This document shows positions 21,710 through 34,300 of a stretch of DNA of 64,000 bases, piece by piece. A program made the translations under genes and the position numbers. The DNA comes from Phaeotremella fagi (Eukaryota > Basidiomycota > Tremellomycetes > Tremellales > Phaeotremellaceae), in the NCBI GenBank assembly GCA_001599715.1, contig BCHU01000008.1, positions 1,116,001 to 1,180,000 on the forward strand, read 5' to 3'. The notes beneath the pieces were generated by a model that was not told where the DNA came from, did no database searches, and saw only the letters and a list, made by a program, of their open reading frames with translations. Position 1 is the first letter of the stretch. Each line of letters opens with the position of its first letter.

Positions 21710-22393
21710 ATGTCAGCATCAGAACCTATCAAAGCCACCGAAGATCAACCAAAAGTTACAGAGGCAAAAGCTCCAGAGGCTACTCCAGCTGCAGTTGAAA
21801 CTGGTGAAAAAAGAAAAGCAGAAGAAGCTGCACCAGGTGATGACAAGGATAAAAAGTGAGTTTAGTTGACCCCGATCCCTACACACTCTGACTAACTATA
21901 TCCTCTAGAGCCAAGGTTGAAGATGTCCAAGGTCAGCTCACTCGTTTTTCCATCTAACAGAGGGATAACTGATCACTTAATTCAGCCCCAGAGAAAGGTA
22001 AAGGGAAAGGAAAAGCTACTGAGGAAGAAGCCGCTCCTGAACCTGAAGTTGACGATGATGAGGACGAGGATGATCCAGAGAACTTGATCATTCACGGTTC
22101 AAGACGAAGAGCACCCGTTGATTATTCATCTGTAAGTTATCAAGATGAGGCAATAGAATTGAAACTCACACGACACGCAGAAAGAAGCTCTTGAAAAAGC
22201 TGGTATCGACCCAAACGCCGAGGATGAGGATGAAGAAGACGATGATGCTAACCCAGAAAGTCCCGATGATGGTAAGTCAATATCGATAGTTACAAGGAAA
22301 TTCTGTTGATTCCGCTCAATCACAGATGAAGCCCCAGAGGACGACGATGCAGAAGAAGAGGAAGAGGACGAGGATGAAGATGAAGAAAAATAA
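21710..22393 (+). CDS. CHZ1: Chz1-like acidic histone chaperone
   Basis: Small highly acidic protein. The N-terminal half is Ala/Glu/Lys-rich (KATEDQPKVTEAKAPEATPA, GEKRKAEEAAPGDDKDKKAK). The middle carries the likely CHZ motif, DDPENLIIHGSRRRAPVDYS followed by SKEALEKAGIDPNAE, comparable to the GGRRTRGKVIDY core of yeast Chz1, which binds H2A.Z-H2B dimers. The C-terminus is an Asp/Glu tail ending EDEDEDEEK. Five short exons with introns at about 21856-21909, 21932-21985, 22132-22178 and 22272-22325. The start is the first ATG, in a CCAAAATGTC context. The homology is short and composition could mislead, so H2A.Z specificity is an inference. Confidence 0.62.
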
Positions 22394-22563
22394 ATCAACT
22401 CCACTCTTATCAATAGGACCCAAAAAGTCGTAGACGATAGTTGATCAAGATGAACCAAAAAGAGTCGTTGTAAATACGCCATGAATCTGAATTATCAAAA
22501 GACAAATATATATATATATGCATGAAATGCAGTTTATGAACAAAACAATTGGCCACGGTTTCT

Positions 22564-24671
22564 CTATTGAACAGATATCCTTCTTCTAGCTTCTTCTTCC
22601 CTTGTTCTGAAAAACGACAATTCACTTTGAAGTCTTGGATGAGTCGTTTGACCGGGTCCAGAAACTAATTCTTGCATGACAACCTCGTAGATCGATGATA
22701 AGAATGAATATCTTTGAGGTAGAGCTTTGATTTTTTCAGATTGGACCTGAAGCAATCGAACGAGTTCGTTTCGAAGTCGTGTCATACTATTTTTCATTGA
22801 ATTGCGACATCAGTATCCTCTTGGATCGACTATCACTTACCTCGAGAATATCATCACTTCCTCAGCTTCACCACTTAATGCAGTTACACAACTGAACAAA
22901 GACGCGTAACGAATAGCGACCTGTCTGACCGTCGAGTCTTTCACACCTTTACTCATCAAACCACTCAACCCCTTCCCACCAGCTTCATCAGCAAGTTTCT
23001 TCAGACTGTTAACATGGTTATCCATTTCTTTCCTGTAAATCGGCCAAATCGATAATTTCCATCCAGTTAAAAACGATATCAAAGGCGTCGTACCTCTAGA
23101 TTCACATGTATTGATCAATCTATCGTTAAGTCTGATCATCGTTAACAACGGTATCGCAGGTGGTGGAGTTGTTGAAGATGTGATACCAGAGAAGAACTGA
23201 TTACAATAATCTAAAGCTGGATCAAAGATTTCATGGAATATCCGTTCAGCCTCTTTAAGTGGTAAATGGTCTATCGGTGTTCTTGTCGATCCACGACGAC
23301 CTGCCTCTGACATTGCGTCAACATGTGATTGACTAGGTGATTCCATTGGTGTACTCTCTCTCGATCGGATTGAAGTAGTAGAAGAAGTTTTTTGAACGAA
23401 AAATCGAACGATGAACGTGAATTCAGCTGAACCGTTGTCGATCAATACCAAACCCAAAGATCTGAAAAGTGCTTCCACACATGTCCGCTATCGAGTCAGA
23501 ATAAATCTATCCTTCAAAATTAAAACTCACGTATTCCTTGTCATCGGCCATATAACCAAGAACAGCTCCTTCGCCTTCTACATCCAACTCGGCATATTTC
23601 AATCTATCATAACCACCTTGTTGTAGACCTGACGTATCTGAAGCACCACTCGTATCAGAAGTCACCACCCCTATCAAATCTAATTTATCCGTTGTTCTAG
23701 CTTTGATGACACCCAAAGCTCTTGTATAACGTCTGATACCAGTCTCGTAATAAGCTCTAGCAGCGTTGACATAACCTCTTTCAACCTGTTTAGCATGTCT
23801 CGGAGATTGACGTAAAAGGAACGCGTAAAAAGGTTGATATTTCAATAACAAGGAAGTTTGTAGAACGGGAAGATTCGTTGATAATCCTTTGGAAGCTGAT
23901 TTGATAGGTCTGAATAATGATAACAAGAAAACTGGAAGTTGGGTTAAAGCTTTTATTCGAAGTCCCTCAAGTACTTGATCAAGTTCGTTTACGGCTTTAA
24001 CTTTCGATCTTGATTTTATCGCATTCATCTTCTCTTCCAATTGTTGAATAGCTGTTAACCATAAATCAGGTGATTGTGAGGGTTGAGTGTCTCTAATCGC
24101 TAAAACTAATGATGGTGGTATAGTGATATCGGAAAGTAGAGAGTTCAATGAAGGGAGAATGGTCTGTTTCGTCAATAACTGGAATTTGCTTCAACAACTC
24201 ACTCGTCGGCCTTTAAGTTGTTTCTCAATATCGGCAGATTTCTGTTGTAACTCTGATATCTGTCCTGAGACATCTGAAAGATTGTTTTGGAATGTTGACA
24301 AGTAAGATGCCAGACCAGATAAGAGTTCGTTGCTTGACTAGAATATTCGGCGTAGATCAGTACAGTAACAGATTGTCTACGAAGGAGGTGATGTCGCTCA
24401 CCTCGACAGATTTTTCCAGTTCAAGATACTCTTTATGCTTTTTCAAAACTATTGGTATCAGTATCGTAGTACTGAATTTGTTACATACAGTTCTCTCGAT
24501 CTTCATCCTCTGATCGTTAACATGTCGTCAGCAAACGTCAGACAAGACGACCGAGGTCACTTACCTGCTGCTTGGGTTCGTGAAGGACCCGCACCAGGGG
24601 TATCGATCTATGACTGTTTAGTATCTTGGAGGGGTAAAGTACAGCATCTGACTTACCTCGATATCATTCAT
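22564..24671 (-). CDS. VPS52: GARP/EARP complex subunit Vps52
   Basis: Tethering-complex subunit for endosome-to-Golgi retrograde transport. The start ATG (24671-24669) begins MNDIEIDTPGAGPSRTQAAE, spread over short exons. Then comes the coiled-coil entry FLKKHKEYLELEKSVE and SSYLSTFQNNLSDVSGQISE-like heptads, followed by IEKQLKGRR. The Vps52 core follows: NELDQVLEGLRIKALTQLPV, FRPIKSASKGLSTNLPVLQT, LLLKYQPFYAFLLRQSPRHA and YYETGIRRYTRALG. The C-terminal half (FHEIFDPALDYCNQFFSGIT, NHVNSLKKLADEAGGKGLSG) ends RTREEEARRRISVQ with a TAG stop at 22566-22564. The whole protein fits Vps52 in order and length (about 640 aa). A Sec3/COG relative is less likely because of the KYQPFYAFLL block. Confidence 0.87.
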
Positions 24672-24853
24672 GGATGCAGTCAATTGATATAAAGGAAGAT
24701 AGAATGAAAGTAGAGTGTTAATTCTAATTGAACCTAAGCCACCGTTCACGGTTACAGTTACGTTTCATTTTACGCGGTTCAAAGTTGGATCTCAATTGTT
24801 CGTTACTTGGTCGACTTTAATTCTTACAACATAATTCATCTTATCGTCAAAAC
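24672..24853. promoter_or_regulatory. Short divergent VPS52/ChAP promoter
   Basis: Only about 180 nt separate two start codons transcribed away from each other, so both promoters must share it. No specific site recognised. Confidence 0.35.
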
Positions 24854-27801
24854 ATGTCAGAGCTATTTAAAGATCTTCCAGAATTCGTAGAGGTGAGTCA
24901 TATGCACTGAGATTGTTCACAGTGGGTCGAATCGAACACTGACGTTACCATCAACTTAGAACGATCTTGGCGAATCAATAGCAGCAAGAACAGAGACTTT
25001 AGGTATGTGATTCCATCCAATCAAACTACTCACATTCTACGTTTCAGCTACATTCAGAGAACTTGGTCCACCAGATTTATGTCATGTCATTAAATCAACA
25101 GGAACCAAAGCTGCACAGAAAGATGTGAGTGTTGGAAGTTTCAATCATTCTGTTGGTTGAGCCAAAACTAACGTTTTGTCAGATGGGATCATATCATTAT
25201 TGGTTCGTTCAAATTTCGATTGATACAAACCTGTCCACTCACCAAATACCTCTAGTTCTGGGATAGAAGCGTCTTCATCAGCATCTTTAGCTGCTTATTT
25301 GAATTCTTTACAGTTCTCGATAGAAGAGAATCAAGCTTGGTTCAGTAAAGGTTCAGCTTGGAGGGTTAGAAATGGAACTTATTGGTAGGTCTGACTATTG
25401 AAATTAGGACTTTAATGTTAACACTGATTACAGTTGTTTCAACGCATTCTCGAGAGTAGATGTTAGAGTTCATGTAAAGATCCCCGGAGGTGTTGACGCT
25501 TATGTAGTAGATTTACGTGGGGAGAGGTAAGTCCAGAACGCCAGCGTTAATCTGACTCGAATTCAGACATGAAGCTACACCTGAAATATGGCAGGAGACA
25601 TATATGTCCGCCCTACTTCGAGCAATCAGATATGCCGATGACGCTTCCTACCGATTAGCTGGATTCAGAAAATTGGATCCAATAACTACTCCAGACGCAG
25701 AGATTCGATTCTTGAAAGCAGCAGAAGCTTTATTTTTCAAAGGTAAGTTCTTTTAAACTGCTATGATACTGACAAATTAGGCTGGCAATTGGGTTCAGAT
25801 CCGGAAATTCAAGTCGCTACCGTCGTGTCGAATCATTTGACTGCTGGGATTATGAAATATTTTTCGGATAGTTTCAGATTGGAAAGAGCAGCTAATCTAT
25901 TTGAAAGAATGTATAGTAAAGAACCAGAGGTCGCTGCTTTACTGGCGAGAAGTTACATCGGTATGAGTATGTGGAATTTCTAGTGATCGGTTGATTCTCT
26001 CCATATTAACAATCCTTTTAGACGAAGAAATCAAAGCTGTCAGAATAATGAACGCTGCTCTCGAACAGAACCCTCAATCGTATCCAGTCTTACACGCCCA
26101 ATGTGATTTCCTCTTATCGAAAGGGAAAGCAGATTGGGCACAAAAAGTTGCTCAACAAGCTGTCAACTCTGCACCCAGCGAATTCGTAACTTGGGCAAAA
26201 CTTACCGAAGCTTACATCGAATTAGGTCAATACGATTCAGCGTTGCTTACATTGAATTCATGTCCGATGTTCACGTTTAATGAAAGAGATTTACATCGGA
26301 TGCCGACACCTGCTAAAACCCATTTACCTGTTAAGAAGTTTATCCAAGATTCGAATATACTGGATGAAGATTCGGCTAGGGATAACGAGGTAGGTCAGAC
26401 TTATGTTTTTTTCTTTGAGATATTGACAATGAATCTCAGGCGGATGTTGCATTACTTCGATTACCTGCTCCAGGTCTTCGAGGTACTTTTGCCAAAGCCT
26501 ATGCACTCTTGACGACACTGGTGTCAAAGATTGGATGGGACGAACTCCTAAAAACACGTTCGGTAGTTTTCGTCATGGAAGAGGAATATAGGTTACATAA
26601 ATCTACAGCTTCAGTGGAAATCAACGTCAATGGTCATGGCCATGGAACAACCGACAGTGCCCCTGGATCAAGTAAGGTCAATGACAACATTTCGGTTCAA
26701 GGTCTGAAATCGCCTAACGTCAACACGCCATCGACGATTCCTACGATAAGGATATCAACTGAATCAACTCGTACACCCAACATCGAGAATTCTGAGGTTA
26801 TGAATGAGGAGGGTGGTGATGAAACGGAGGTGAACGCTGATGATCACGTTGATCCTCCGTCAATTGAGAAACCGGAGATAGCACAGGCAATTGAAGATCC
26901 TCATTCGCCTCTAGCGATGAAGGGAACCACGATCGATGAAGATGAACTGTTTGAGGGATCTACATTCTCCAACAAGAGATTATGTGAACGTTGGTTGGGT
27001 GAGTGAATGGTTCTACGAATATAGCTGACGTTGATTAGATAATCTGTTTTTGTGGGTCGAGAATGGGTGAACTGCAGGACTAACCTTTTTCAGAGTTTTA
27101 TATGAAGATCTAAGAGTCTATACAATCTGGAGAGCAGAGATTTCACATTTCAAAACCCAACACATGTCATATCGTAAAACAGGTACTGAGGTGGGTTGTC
27201 CTCTCCATCTTCGTCGGAACACTAGTCTAACCCAAACCTAGTGGGAGATCCTCGGTGAACTAGCTCAAAGACTTCATCATAAAGAAGAAGCCAAAGACGC
27301 CTATCAACGTTGTCTAGATTCCAAATTCTCAGCCAAAGCTTTGATGAAGTTACTAGAATTTTATAGTAACGAAGGTGATTTACAGAGAACTTTGAATACT
27401 GCAATCAGGTTGACTACTTATCATCATCGGTATGTTGTTTTTGAATTTTACTTTTCAATTAGATAGAACTTATTGAGATCTGATTTGGAATTAGATGGTA
27501 TATGGATTCATCATATCCTTCGCTTATCGCTCATTATTTATATAAATTGGGTTTAATACATGGTCACGCTAAAATCCAATATACCCTTTTATCAATGGTA
27601 TGTTGTCGTTCTTGTTTCTTTGGGAGACACTGTATTTCATGTTAACGATCGTTTTAGAATCTGCCTGTAGGGATCTTTGAAATCATGCAGGGATACATGA
27701 AATATGCAACGACTTTTAACGTGAGTCATACTTTCTTTCTTCCAGTCTTACTCAATTCGATATTAATGAAACAATTCCAGGTCGAAGGATCAGAATTTTG
27801 A
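24854..27801 (+). CDS. Exomer subunit, Chs5-Arf1-binding protein (ChAP: Bud7/Bch1/Bch2/Chs6 family)
   Basis: Cargo adaptor of exomer at the trans-Golgi network; in yeast it exports chitin synthase Chs3 to the surface. The N-terminus MSELFKDLPEFVENDLGES leads into TFRELGPPDLCHVIKSTG and GSYHYCSGIEASSSASLAAY. Next are a conserved VDVRVHVKIPGGVDAYVVDL block and TPR-like repeats (KEPEVAALLARSYIGMNEEI, VTWAKLTEAYIELGQYDSAL). The C-terminus EWEILGELAQRLHHKEEAKD and the terminal VEGSEF match the family tail. A low-complexity insertion of about 130 residues (26590-27000, rich in Ser/Thr/Asn/Glu) interrupts the fold after FVMEEEYRLHKS. About fifteen exons. The paralog cannot be assigned, so no symbol is given. 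Confidence 0.9.
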
Positions 27802-28032
27802 ACTTAAAAACCATCTGATTACACATGAAAACTGTTAAACTAGCACCCACGTAGAATGAGACGAAAACCTTATGCAAAACCATCCATCACGTTTAATCAT
27901 CATGATCAAACAAAAGATCTTCCCGTAACGATCGTATTTTCATATCAAGTTCTACGTATAAAATGAAAGAGAAAAAAGTAGTATCGTTCTAATCTTTGTA
28001 ATCTGTACAGAAAAAACAAATAAAAAGTCGTA

Positions 28033-29805
28033 TCAAAGTGGTGCAATGATTGAAGCGGATTTAGCATCAGTGATCTGAAGTGGGACGTCAGTTTTCAATG
28101 GACAGCGTATTGATAACTGAACTCACCGTTCTGAGAACGTAGTCATCACCGTTTTGAGTGATATATCGTACCCAAGGTAAAGCTTGATAACCAGATTTCT
28201 CGACGATTTTCAAATAACGAACTTGAATACCTGAAACTGTGAAATAGGGGATTTCGAATTTAACAGAGATGGGGGCTCGTTTATCGAGTTCCTCTGGGAG
28301 TGGTGTCAGTTGGAATGATCTGGTATCGATAAAAATTCAACTCACCATTTCTCACACTTGGTAAACCGAAATGCGCACGCATCATGTAATCCCTTCCACC
28401 ACCTAGTTGTTTGATTTTCCAGACAAAAGCAGATTTCTCTGGTGCGTAGACTACAGATCCGACCGATGCCTATTAACGTGTCAGCTGCAGAAACCCTAAT
28501 GAAAAATCTCTGAAACTCCAAGCTTACTCTGAATTTTGGACTATCGGCATCATCAGGAACAGGAACGTAAATCTCAACGTTGTTGGCTGTACTCCGTCTC
28601 TTGAATTGACCTCTGACTTTAACCATATATTCAACTCTTGAACCTCTGTGACTTTCGACGGAAGCTTCGACCCAAACTAATGGTTTCACAGGTGTAGATA
28701 ATCTGTATGACATGAGTTCGAATTCTCCGTCTGGTGGTATGAACGAGATTGTTCTGTCGTTCTCGAAACGTGATAACCGGACACATTGATGGAATTTCAC
28801 GTCCTCCATTTCGATCGATTTGCCTCGTGCAGCTGTGTTGTGGTGGTTAGACAATGCTAGTAAAACTTCAATTCAAACTTACCTCTCCCCGTTGATTCAA
28901 ACATGACTTTATCATTCAATCCCAGTCTTAATTCTGGCATTCCAGATAAATAACATTTCATCTTGACAGCTCCCAAAATTTCCGACCGGATAACGTTACC
29001 AGATGCGTTAACCTTGTTGTTAGAACTCTTCTACCATTAAAAACTTACCAGTAAATTAACACTCTCAACAACATCCAAGAAAACTTCATTCTTCCTATAT
29101 CTAATTCCTTCTGATCTCCATGAAACAGCGTTGGTAACGGCCATAGGTGGACGAACTTGAACTTCGAGTTTATGGGATTCTTGGGTGATGTATCTAGAAT
29201 GTCAGTACATATGGTGGAGGGATTGGACGTACTCTTGTAAAATTTTACTTTCCGTCGTTTGCGGGAAACCGAAATCCATCATTTCATCGAGTAGTTCGTA
29301 GATGATGACGAAGTTATCTCTGATTGATTCTTCTTCCAACTCTTTGAAATACTCCGTGAGAACCTATGGATGTGTTAGATTTCGCTCCAGTTCAAGAAGT
29401 AGAACAACGCACAGAACATAAACGATGTAAGAAGAGGATAATCTCAGCAGCATTCGAATTACGTTTTGATAACGCCAAAACTGATATTGAGATTAGCGAA
29501 TATGTGACGACAATACTCACGATAAAGATTGTTATGTCTAATGTGCATGAAATTGATACCTTCGTCTGTGAAACAAGGTGTAACTTGAACATTCTCTTCT
29601 TCCATATCCAGAACTAATGGAAGGAATCTTTCGATATGGGTAGGTGCTACATCGTCCCTGTATGATCTTTGAATGAGAGACTGGAAAGGTTAGTGGGGGA
29701 AATAGGTAATTTGCGAGATGACGCTTACTTTGCCTTTCACGTCGAGGATGGCGACTGGAGATTAGTATTGTGTTTGTTGTTATGTTACATACCTAGACTC
29801 GCCAT
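28033..29805 (-). CDS. APM1: AP-1 clathrin adaptor medium chain (mu-1)
   Basis: Mu subunit of the TGN/endosome AP-1 adaptor; binds Tyr-based sorting signals. The start is MASLVAILDVKGKSLIQRSY (29805, exon joins at an intron after codon 4). An N-terminal longin-like part follows with INFMHIRHNNLYLLALSKRN, EIILFLHRL and VLTEYFKELEEESIRDNFVI. The C-terminal mu-homology domain includes SWRSEGIRYRKNEVFLDVVE, GAVKMKCYLSGMPELRLGLN, FIPPDGEFELMSYRLSTPVK, and ISVKFEIPYFTVSGIQVRYL then GYQALPWVRYIT. Intron 29513-29481 or thereabouts must be removed to restore LYLLALSKRN; a GTGCGT donor follows HRLCS. The mu-1 rather than mu-2 class is indicated by SEGIKYRKNEVFLDV-type wording. Convergent with the ChAP gene, 231 nt apart. 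Confidence 0.93.
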
Positions 29806-30045
29806 TGTTGCTGATTAACCTCTAGTGAAATAATGAATATCAGTGGTGTATATGGTGTATATGGTGTTGAGGTTATTGTATTCAATCTAAGGAGGAGGTG
29901 TTGTATCGAATATTTAAATGATACTCCCACTTAAAACACGTGGCTACGCGTTACGCTTTGACTATAACCGATGTAGGTTCAAAGTAGTCAGTCATTCAAC
30001 ATTCACACCCACACCAACATCTACACCAACACCATCTAAAAGAAA
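29806..30045. promoter_or_regulatory. Divergent APM1/RDI1 promoter region
   Basis: About 240 nt between two start codons. It contains a CACGTG at 29938-29943 and a CA-rich leader before the Rho-GDI ATG. No other feature seen. Confidence 0.3.
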
Positions 30046-31083
30046 ATGTCACACAACCAGGAGGTAAGTAGATACCATACCAAAGTTATATCTCACTCAT
30101 ACCCACTACCCACAGGCTACAGAAGATGATCTCGCTCCAACCCAAACTGAGGGATACAAAGTAAGTCAACCTCTTCGCTAGTGAACCTCAAACCAGACCA
30201 CTAACCATCAACGTACAGGTTGGTCAAAGTAAAACCGTAGCAGAACTAGCTGCTCTTGATCAAGTGAGTCAACTATCCTTAAATATCTCTCGACGAAACA
30301 CTGACACTCAACAGGAAGATGAATCACTTCAACGTTGGAAAGCTTCGTTGGGGTTGACAGGCGCCGCTGGAGGTGGAGAGAAACAGGTACGACTCAGCTA
30401 GCTAATTCAGGAGTAATGTTGTCTGACAAGCTGACGACCGATTAGGTCATTCTCAAGACCCTTTTCTTATCTTCACCAACCCTCCCAAAGGATATTGTAG
30501 TTGATCTAACTCAATCACCTGAACAACTAGCTAAACTGAAGAAAGATCTTAGTGAGTGGCTACCTATCTTGACCACTTCAAGAGTGCATTGATACTGATA
30601 AGAATCAAAAAGTCACGATCAAAGAAGGTATCGAATATTCAGTAGGAATAACATTCGTGTAAGTTCGTTCTATTCACAAACACATATCACGTCTAATTCT
30701 ATCCAAATCCGACCATCTGCAGTGTCCAAGGTCAAATCGTTTCAGGATTGAAATATCTTCAAGTAGTCAAAAGATCAGGTATCAAGGTTGACAAAACCGA
30801 GGCAATGTTGGGATCGTACGGACCTCAAGCTGACGCTTATACCAAATTGGTAAGTTGCTATTCAGCCGCGCGGGACCATCAACTTACAATATCCCAGTTC
30901 GCATCCGAAGAATCACCTTCTGGAATGTTGGCCAGATCAGGTTCTTACAACGTCCGTTCGAGGGTTATCGATGACGACAACCATGTCTGGTTAGATTTCG
31001 AGTGGGGTCAGTTATCCAATTTTTCGATGATGAAGAGATTGCTAACTGATGAATCAGGTTTCAAACTCGGTAAAGAGTGGTAG
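30046..31083 (+). CDS. RDI1: Rho GDP-dissociation inhibitor
   Basis: Extracts prenylated Rho/Cdc42 GTPases from membranes and holds them GDP-bound. About eight short exons. The N-terminal arm is MSHNQEATEDDLAPTQTEGY, then KVGQSKTVAELAALDQED and ESLQRWKASLGLTGAAGGGE. The immunoglobulin-like domain has KDIVVDLTQSPEQLAKLKKD, VTIKEGIEYSVGITFVVQGQ, VSGLKYLQVVKRSGIKVDKT, and MLGSYGPQADAYTKLFASEE. Next is SPSGMLARSGSYNVRSRVID, and the end DDDNHVWLDFEW...FKLGKEW. The GSYGP, E-x-PSGMLARG-like and W-x-F-x-I/L-x-K-x-W motifs are all as in human and yeast GDIs. Length about 200 aa as usual. Divergent from APM1. Confidence 0.95.
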
Positions 31084-31364
31084 ATACAGACCCTACTGTA
31101 CGACCTCTCGTGTCTTGATTGGAAAGAGGTAACTTAGTGTTTGGAGATTACGATAAGAAATGTAGGCATTGTGGATTTGTAGATATGTATGCATTGCGGA
31201 ATTGTTGTCATGTGAAAGAAAAGATCTTATAAGTCAAAGTCAACTACAATTCATCTACTATAAATCATCTACAAATTCTATCCAAACATTCCATTATCAT
31301 TATACACTCGAAAAACCCCAAATCAAGACAATATTTTATATTAATTTTTCAAAACTCAAACCCC

Positions 31365-34300
31365 CTATTTAGCCCATTGCATCTTAGTTCTATCCTCAGC
31401 CGCTCTCCTGATATTGAAATGAATAGCTCTAACAGCGTTATCGACACCGTTCTCACTCCTTATCCTCTCCCCAACCCTAGCGGCTTTCTCAATCATCGTC
31501 TTATCGCTGGTAGCTTTGACTAACGCCGCTGCGATCTCATCAGATCGAAGTGAAGAGATCTTGATACCAACTTCTAGTTTCGTTACTCTGATAGCCCAGA
31601 AATATTGATCACTGCGTGTGGTGGTGGTTGTGTCAGACGATATTTTGATCGGATTGGTGGGTGAAACTTACCCGAACCACGGTTTGATGAGTGTGGGAAT
31701 ACCAGCTCGCAAACTTGCCCCAACGGTTCCAGCACCACCATGATGCAGAGCGGCAGCGACTTGAAATTCGTCAGTACAACGAAAACACCTGAAAGCCTTA
31801 CCTTTAGGGAATAACCATCCATGAGGAATCTTCTCGACTCCATAACAGTTTGGTGGGAATTCGATGGATTCCCCTTCCTTCGCTGGATCACCTCCACGAC
31901 TTGACCATCCTTTTGCGATGATGGCTCGGACGTCGGCTGGTTTAACGTCTTAACATACGATTCGAATTTTAGATGTATGACTCACCTTTTTCAACTGCTT
32001 TGATGATGCTTTTGGTCATCGCGTTGGGGTTTGGTACGACGATTGAACCGAATCCCTATCAATACCATCAACCACGACCTTGTAAGGGATCAATACTTTT
32101 GGAACTCACAATATAAACCAAAGGTTTCCCATCATCTTTAGCCTTCTGTATAAACACCTCCAAACTTTCAGGGGGTGTCCATTCAGTATCACTATTCTCC
32201 AAATTCCAGTATCCCGTAATATAAATATCATCATGCCAATCCAGTGGTTTAGGAACCACGGCCGAACTGAAATTATACAAGAAAGGGATTTTCTGAACTG
32301 ACAATAAAGACATATCTGTAGATTTCAAGCCTAAATGTTTTTTACGCCATTTGTTGATTTGACCAGAGGTAGCTTTCCACATGATGTTATCGAACAAGAC
32401 GTAGGTTGAATAGTTGAAACTTGGTCCCATCTCGAAGGCGGGGACCATGAATGCGTGTGGGTAGGATGACGTTCTTGTCCATGGCATCGTGAACGCTCGG
32501 AAATATGGGATCTTTAACCCTTCGGCGATGTGGACTCCTGCCATTGTTGATGGTGATTCAATGAGGACATCGGCGTCTTGACACGCATTCCAGGAATCGA
32601 CGAGTACTTTCGTCAGTGAGTTCTAACCAGCTCACTCACAATCATCTAACCATTGACGGAAGGATCCTAGAGATTCCTTGAAGAAACCTGGGGAGAACAT
32701 CTGATTGTTAGCTTGAAAGGGAATCTTGACCCACCTTGTGCTCCGTACTCAATTTCATCAAAGCAGTTGGATCACCACCAGCTTGACGATGTTCAATCCC
32801 ATAACCTTCAATCCAACCCTTGAACTCGTCATGAGTAACGATAACGACTTTATGACCATCCTTCATCAAACGTAACCCCAAAGCTATGTAAGGTTGGATA
32901 TCACCTCTTGAACCTATCGTCAAACAAGTGAAAGTTCTCGGTGAGAGCGTCGCACGGACCGCAGTAGGTTTATTGGCAACGAAAGGTAAGAAACTTAAAG
33001 CCTCATCTGGGAAAGCTTTGGTTTCCCACATCGCTTCTTTTGGGAGAGCCAAAATGTCCGCAGCGTGTTTAACAGGTTCTGGACTTGATGGCATGGATGC
33101 TGATGTTGCAACTGAAATAGAAGATATCTGGGATAGCTGGTCGATAGGTGTGATCGGTGATATCGGATCAGATAGATTTCTGGAGAATTGAGGAGGTGAA
33201 ACAAGCTCCGAAGCGATGGAATGCGGTGTACCTGCGGTCGTCGGTGTATCAGGTGGTGTTGTGAGAGCTTGAATTCGAGAAACGACCTGAAGTCAGTTCA
33301 GCGATATCAGATACACCCACCTCATCTCTGGATTTCGATTGCCAGAATTCAAATCTTAGATCATGTGTCCCATGAATCTGTAAAGCCATACCGTGGAATC
33401 CTGCCCTGATACTAGGAGCGGTAACAGCACCTTTGATATCACTAGTTTTAAATCGGTACTGACGTTAGCGAGAATTGGGCATTTCAAATCTACCTTGACG
33501 TCCGCTCCGACAGTCGCTCGACGCCAGAAACATACATATCTTGGAGTCAATATGATATGACCTCGAGCTGGTACAAGTCCGTTTGAAACGTAACATCGTT
33601 TGACTGGATGTTAGTTCTCGACGATAATTCCAACTCACGCCAGATACCCTCTGTTTCATCTAGACCAAAGATCTTAGCTGCCATAGCAGCCTTCTCAGCC
33701 TTTCTAGTTTCTTCAACCAATTTAGATCCCTCCTCTTCGTCCTCTACCTCCTCTGAACTGACTGAACTAGATCGTTCCAAATCCAATTCATCATCACCAG
33801 CTAAACAATCACTACCACCGACCTCAAGAACCATGTTAGGCCGAGTAGCTTCATCCTTGAATACCCTTCCAGCGGAAGAATCTACAGCAGCTTCTAAAGC
33901 TTGAGCGAACCATGCTTGCTCGTTCAACACTGCCACGTTGAAGGTGAAAGAGTTGGCGGGATCCATTTCGTACGTCCCGTGAGCTGGATCTTGTAATCGA
34001 GGAGGTAGACTCATACCTATCCAATGAGTTGATTCACGTCGGAGTGGAGACTGGTCTAGATGGGCCGGTAAATCAGTTGAACGACGTTCCGGAGAATGTT
34101 CTCTACTAGGTTTAGGAGATATTCTGTGGAACGGTGAATTGATTGAAAAAGATCGACGAGGTGGATGATCTTTCAGTTCTTTTATTGGCTTGGGTGTAGC
34201 CGAACCAGACTGATCTTTAGGGAAACCCTCGCGAGAACTCGTGAAATCACCTTCAGCGATTCGTTCAGGATGCCAATCAAGTTTTTGACTGTTACTGAGT

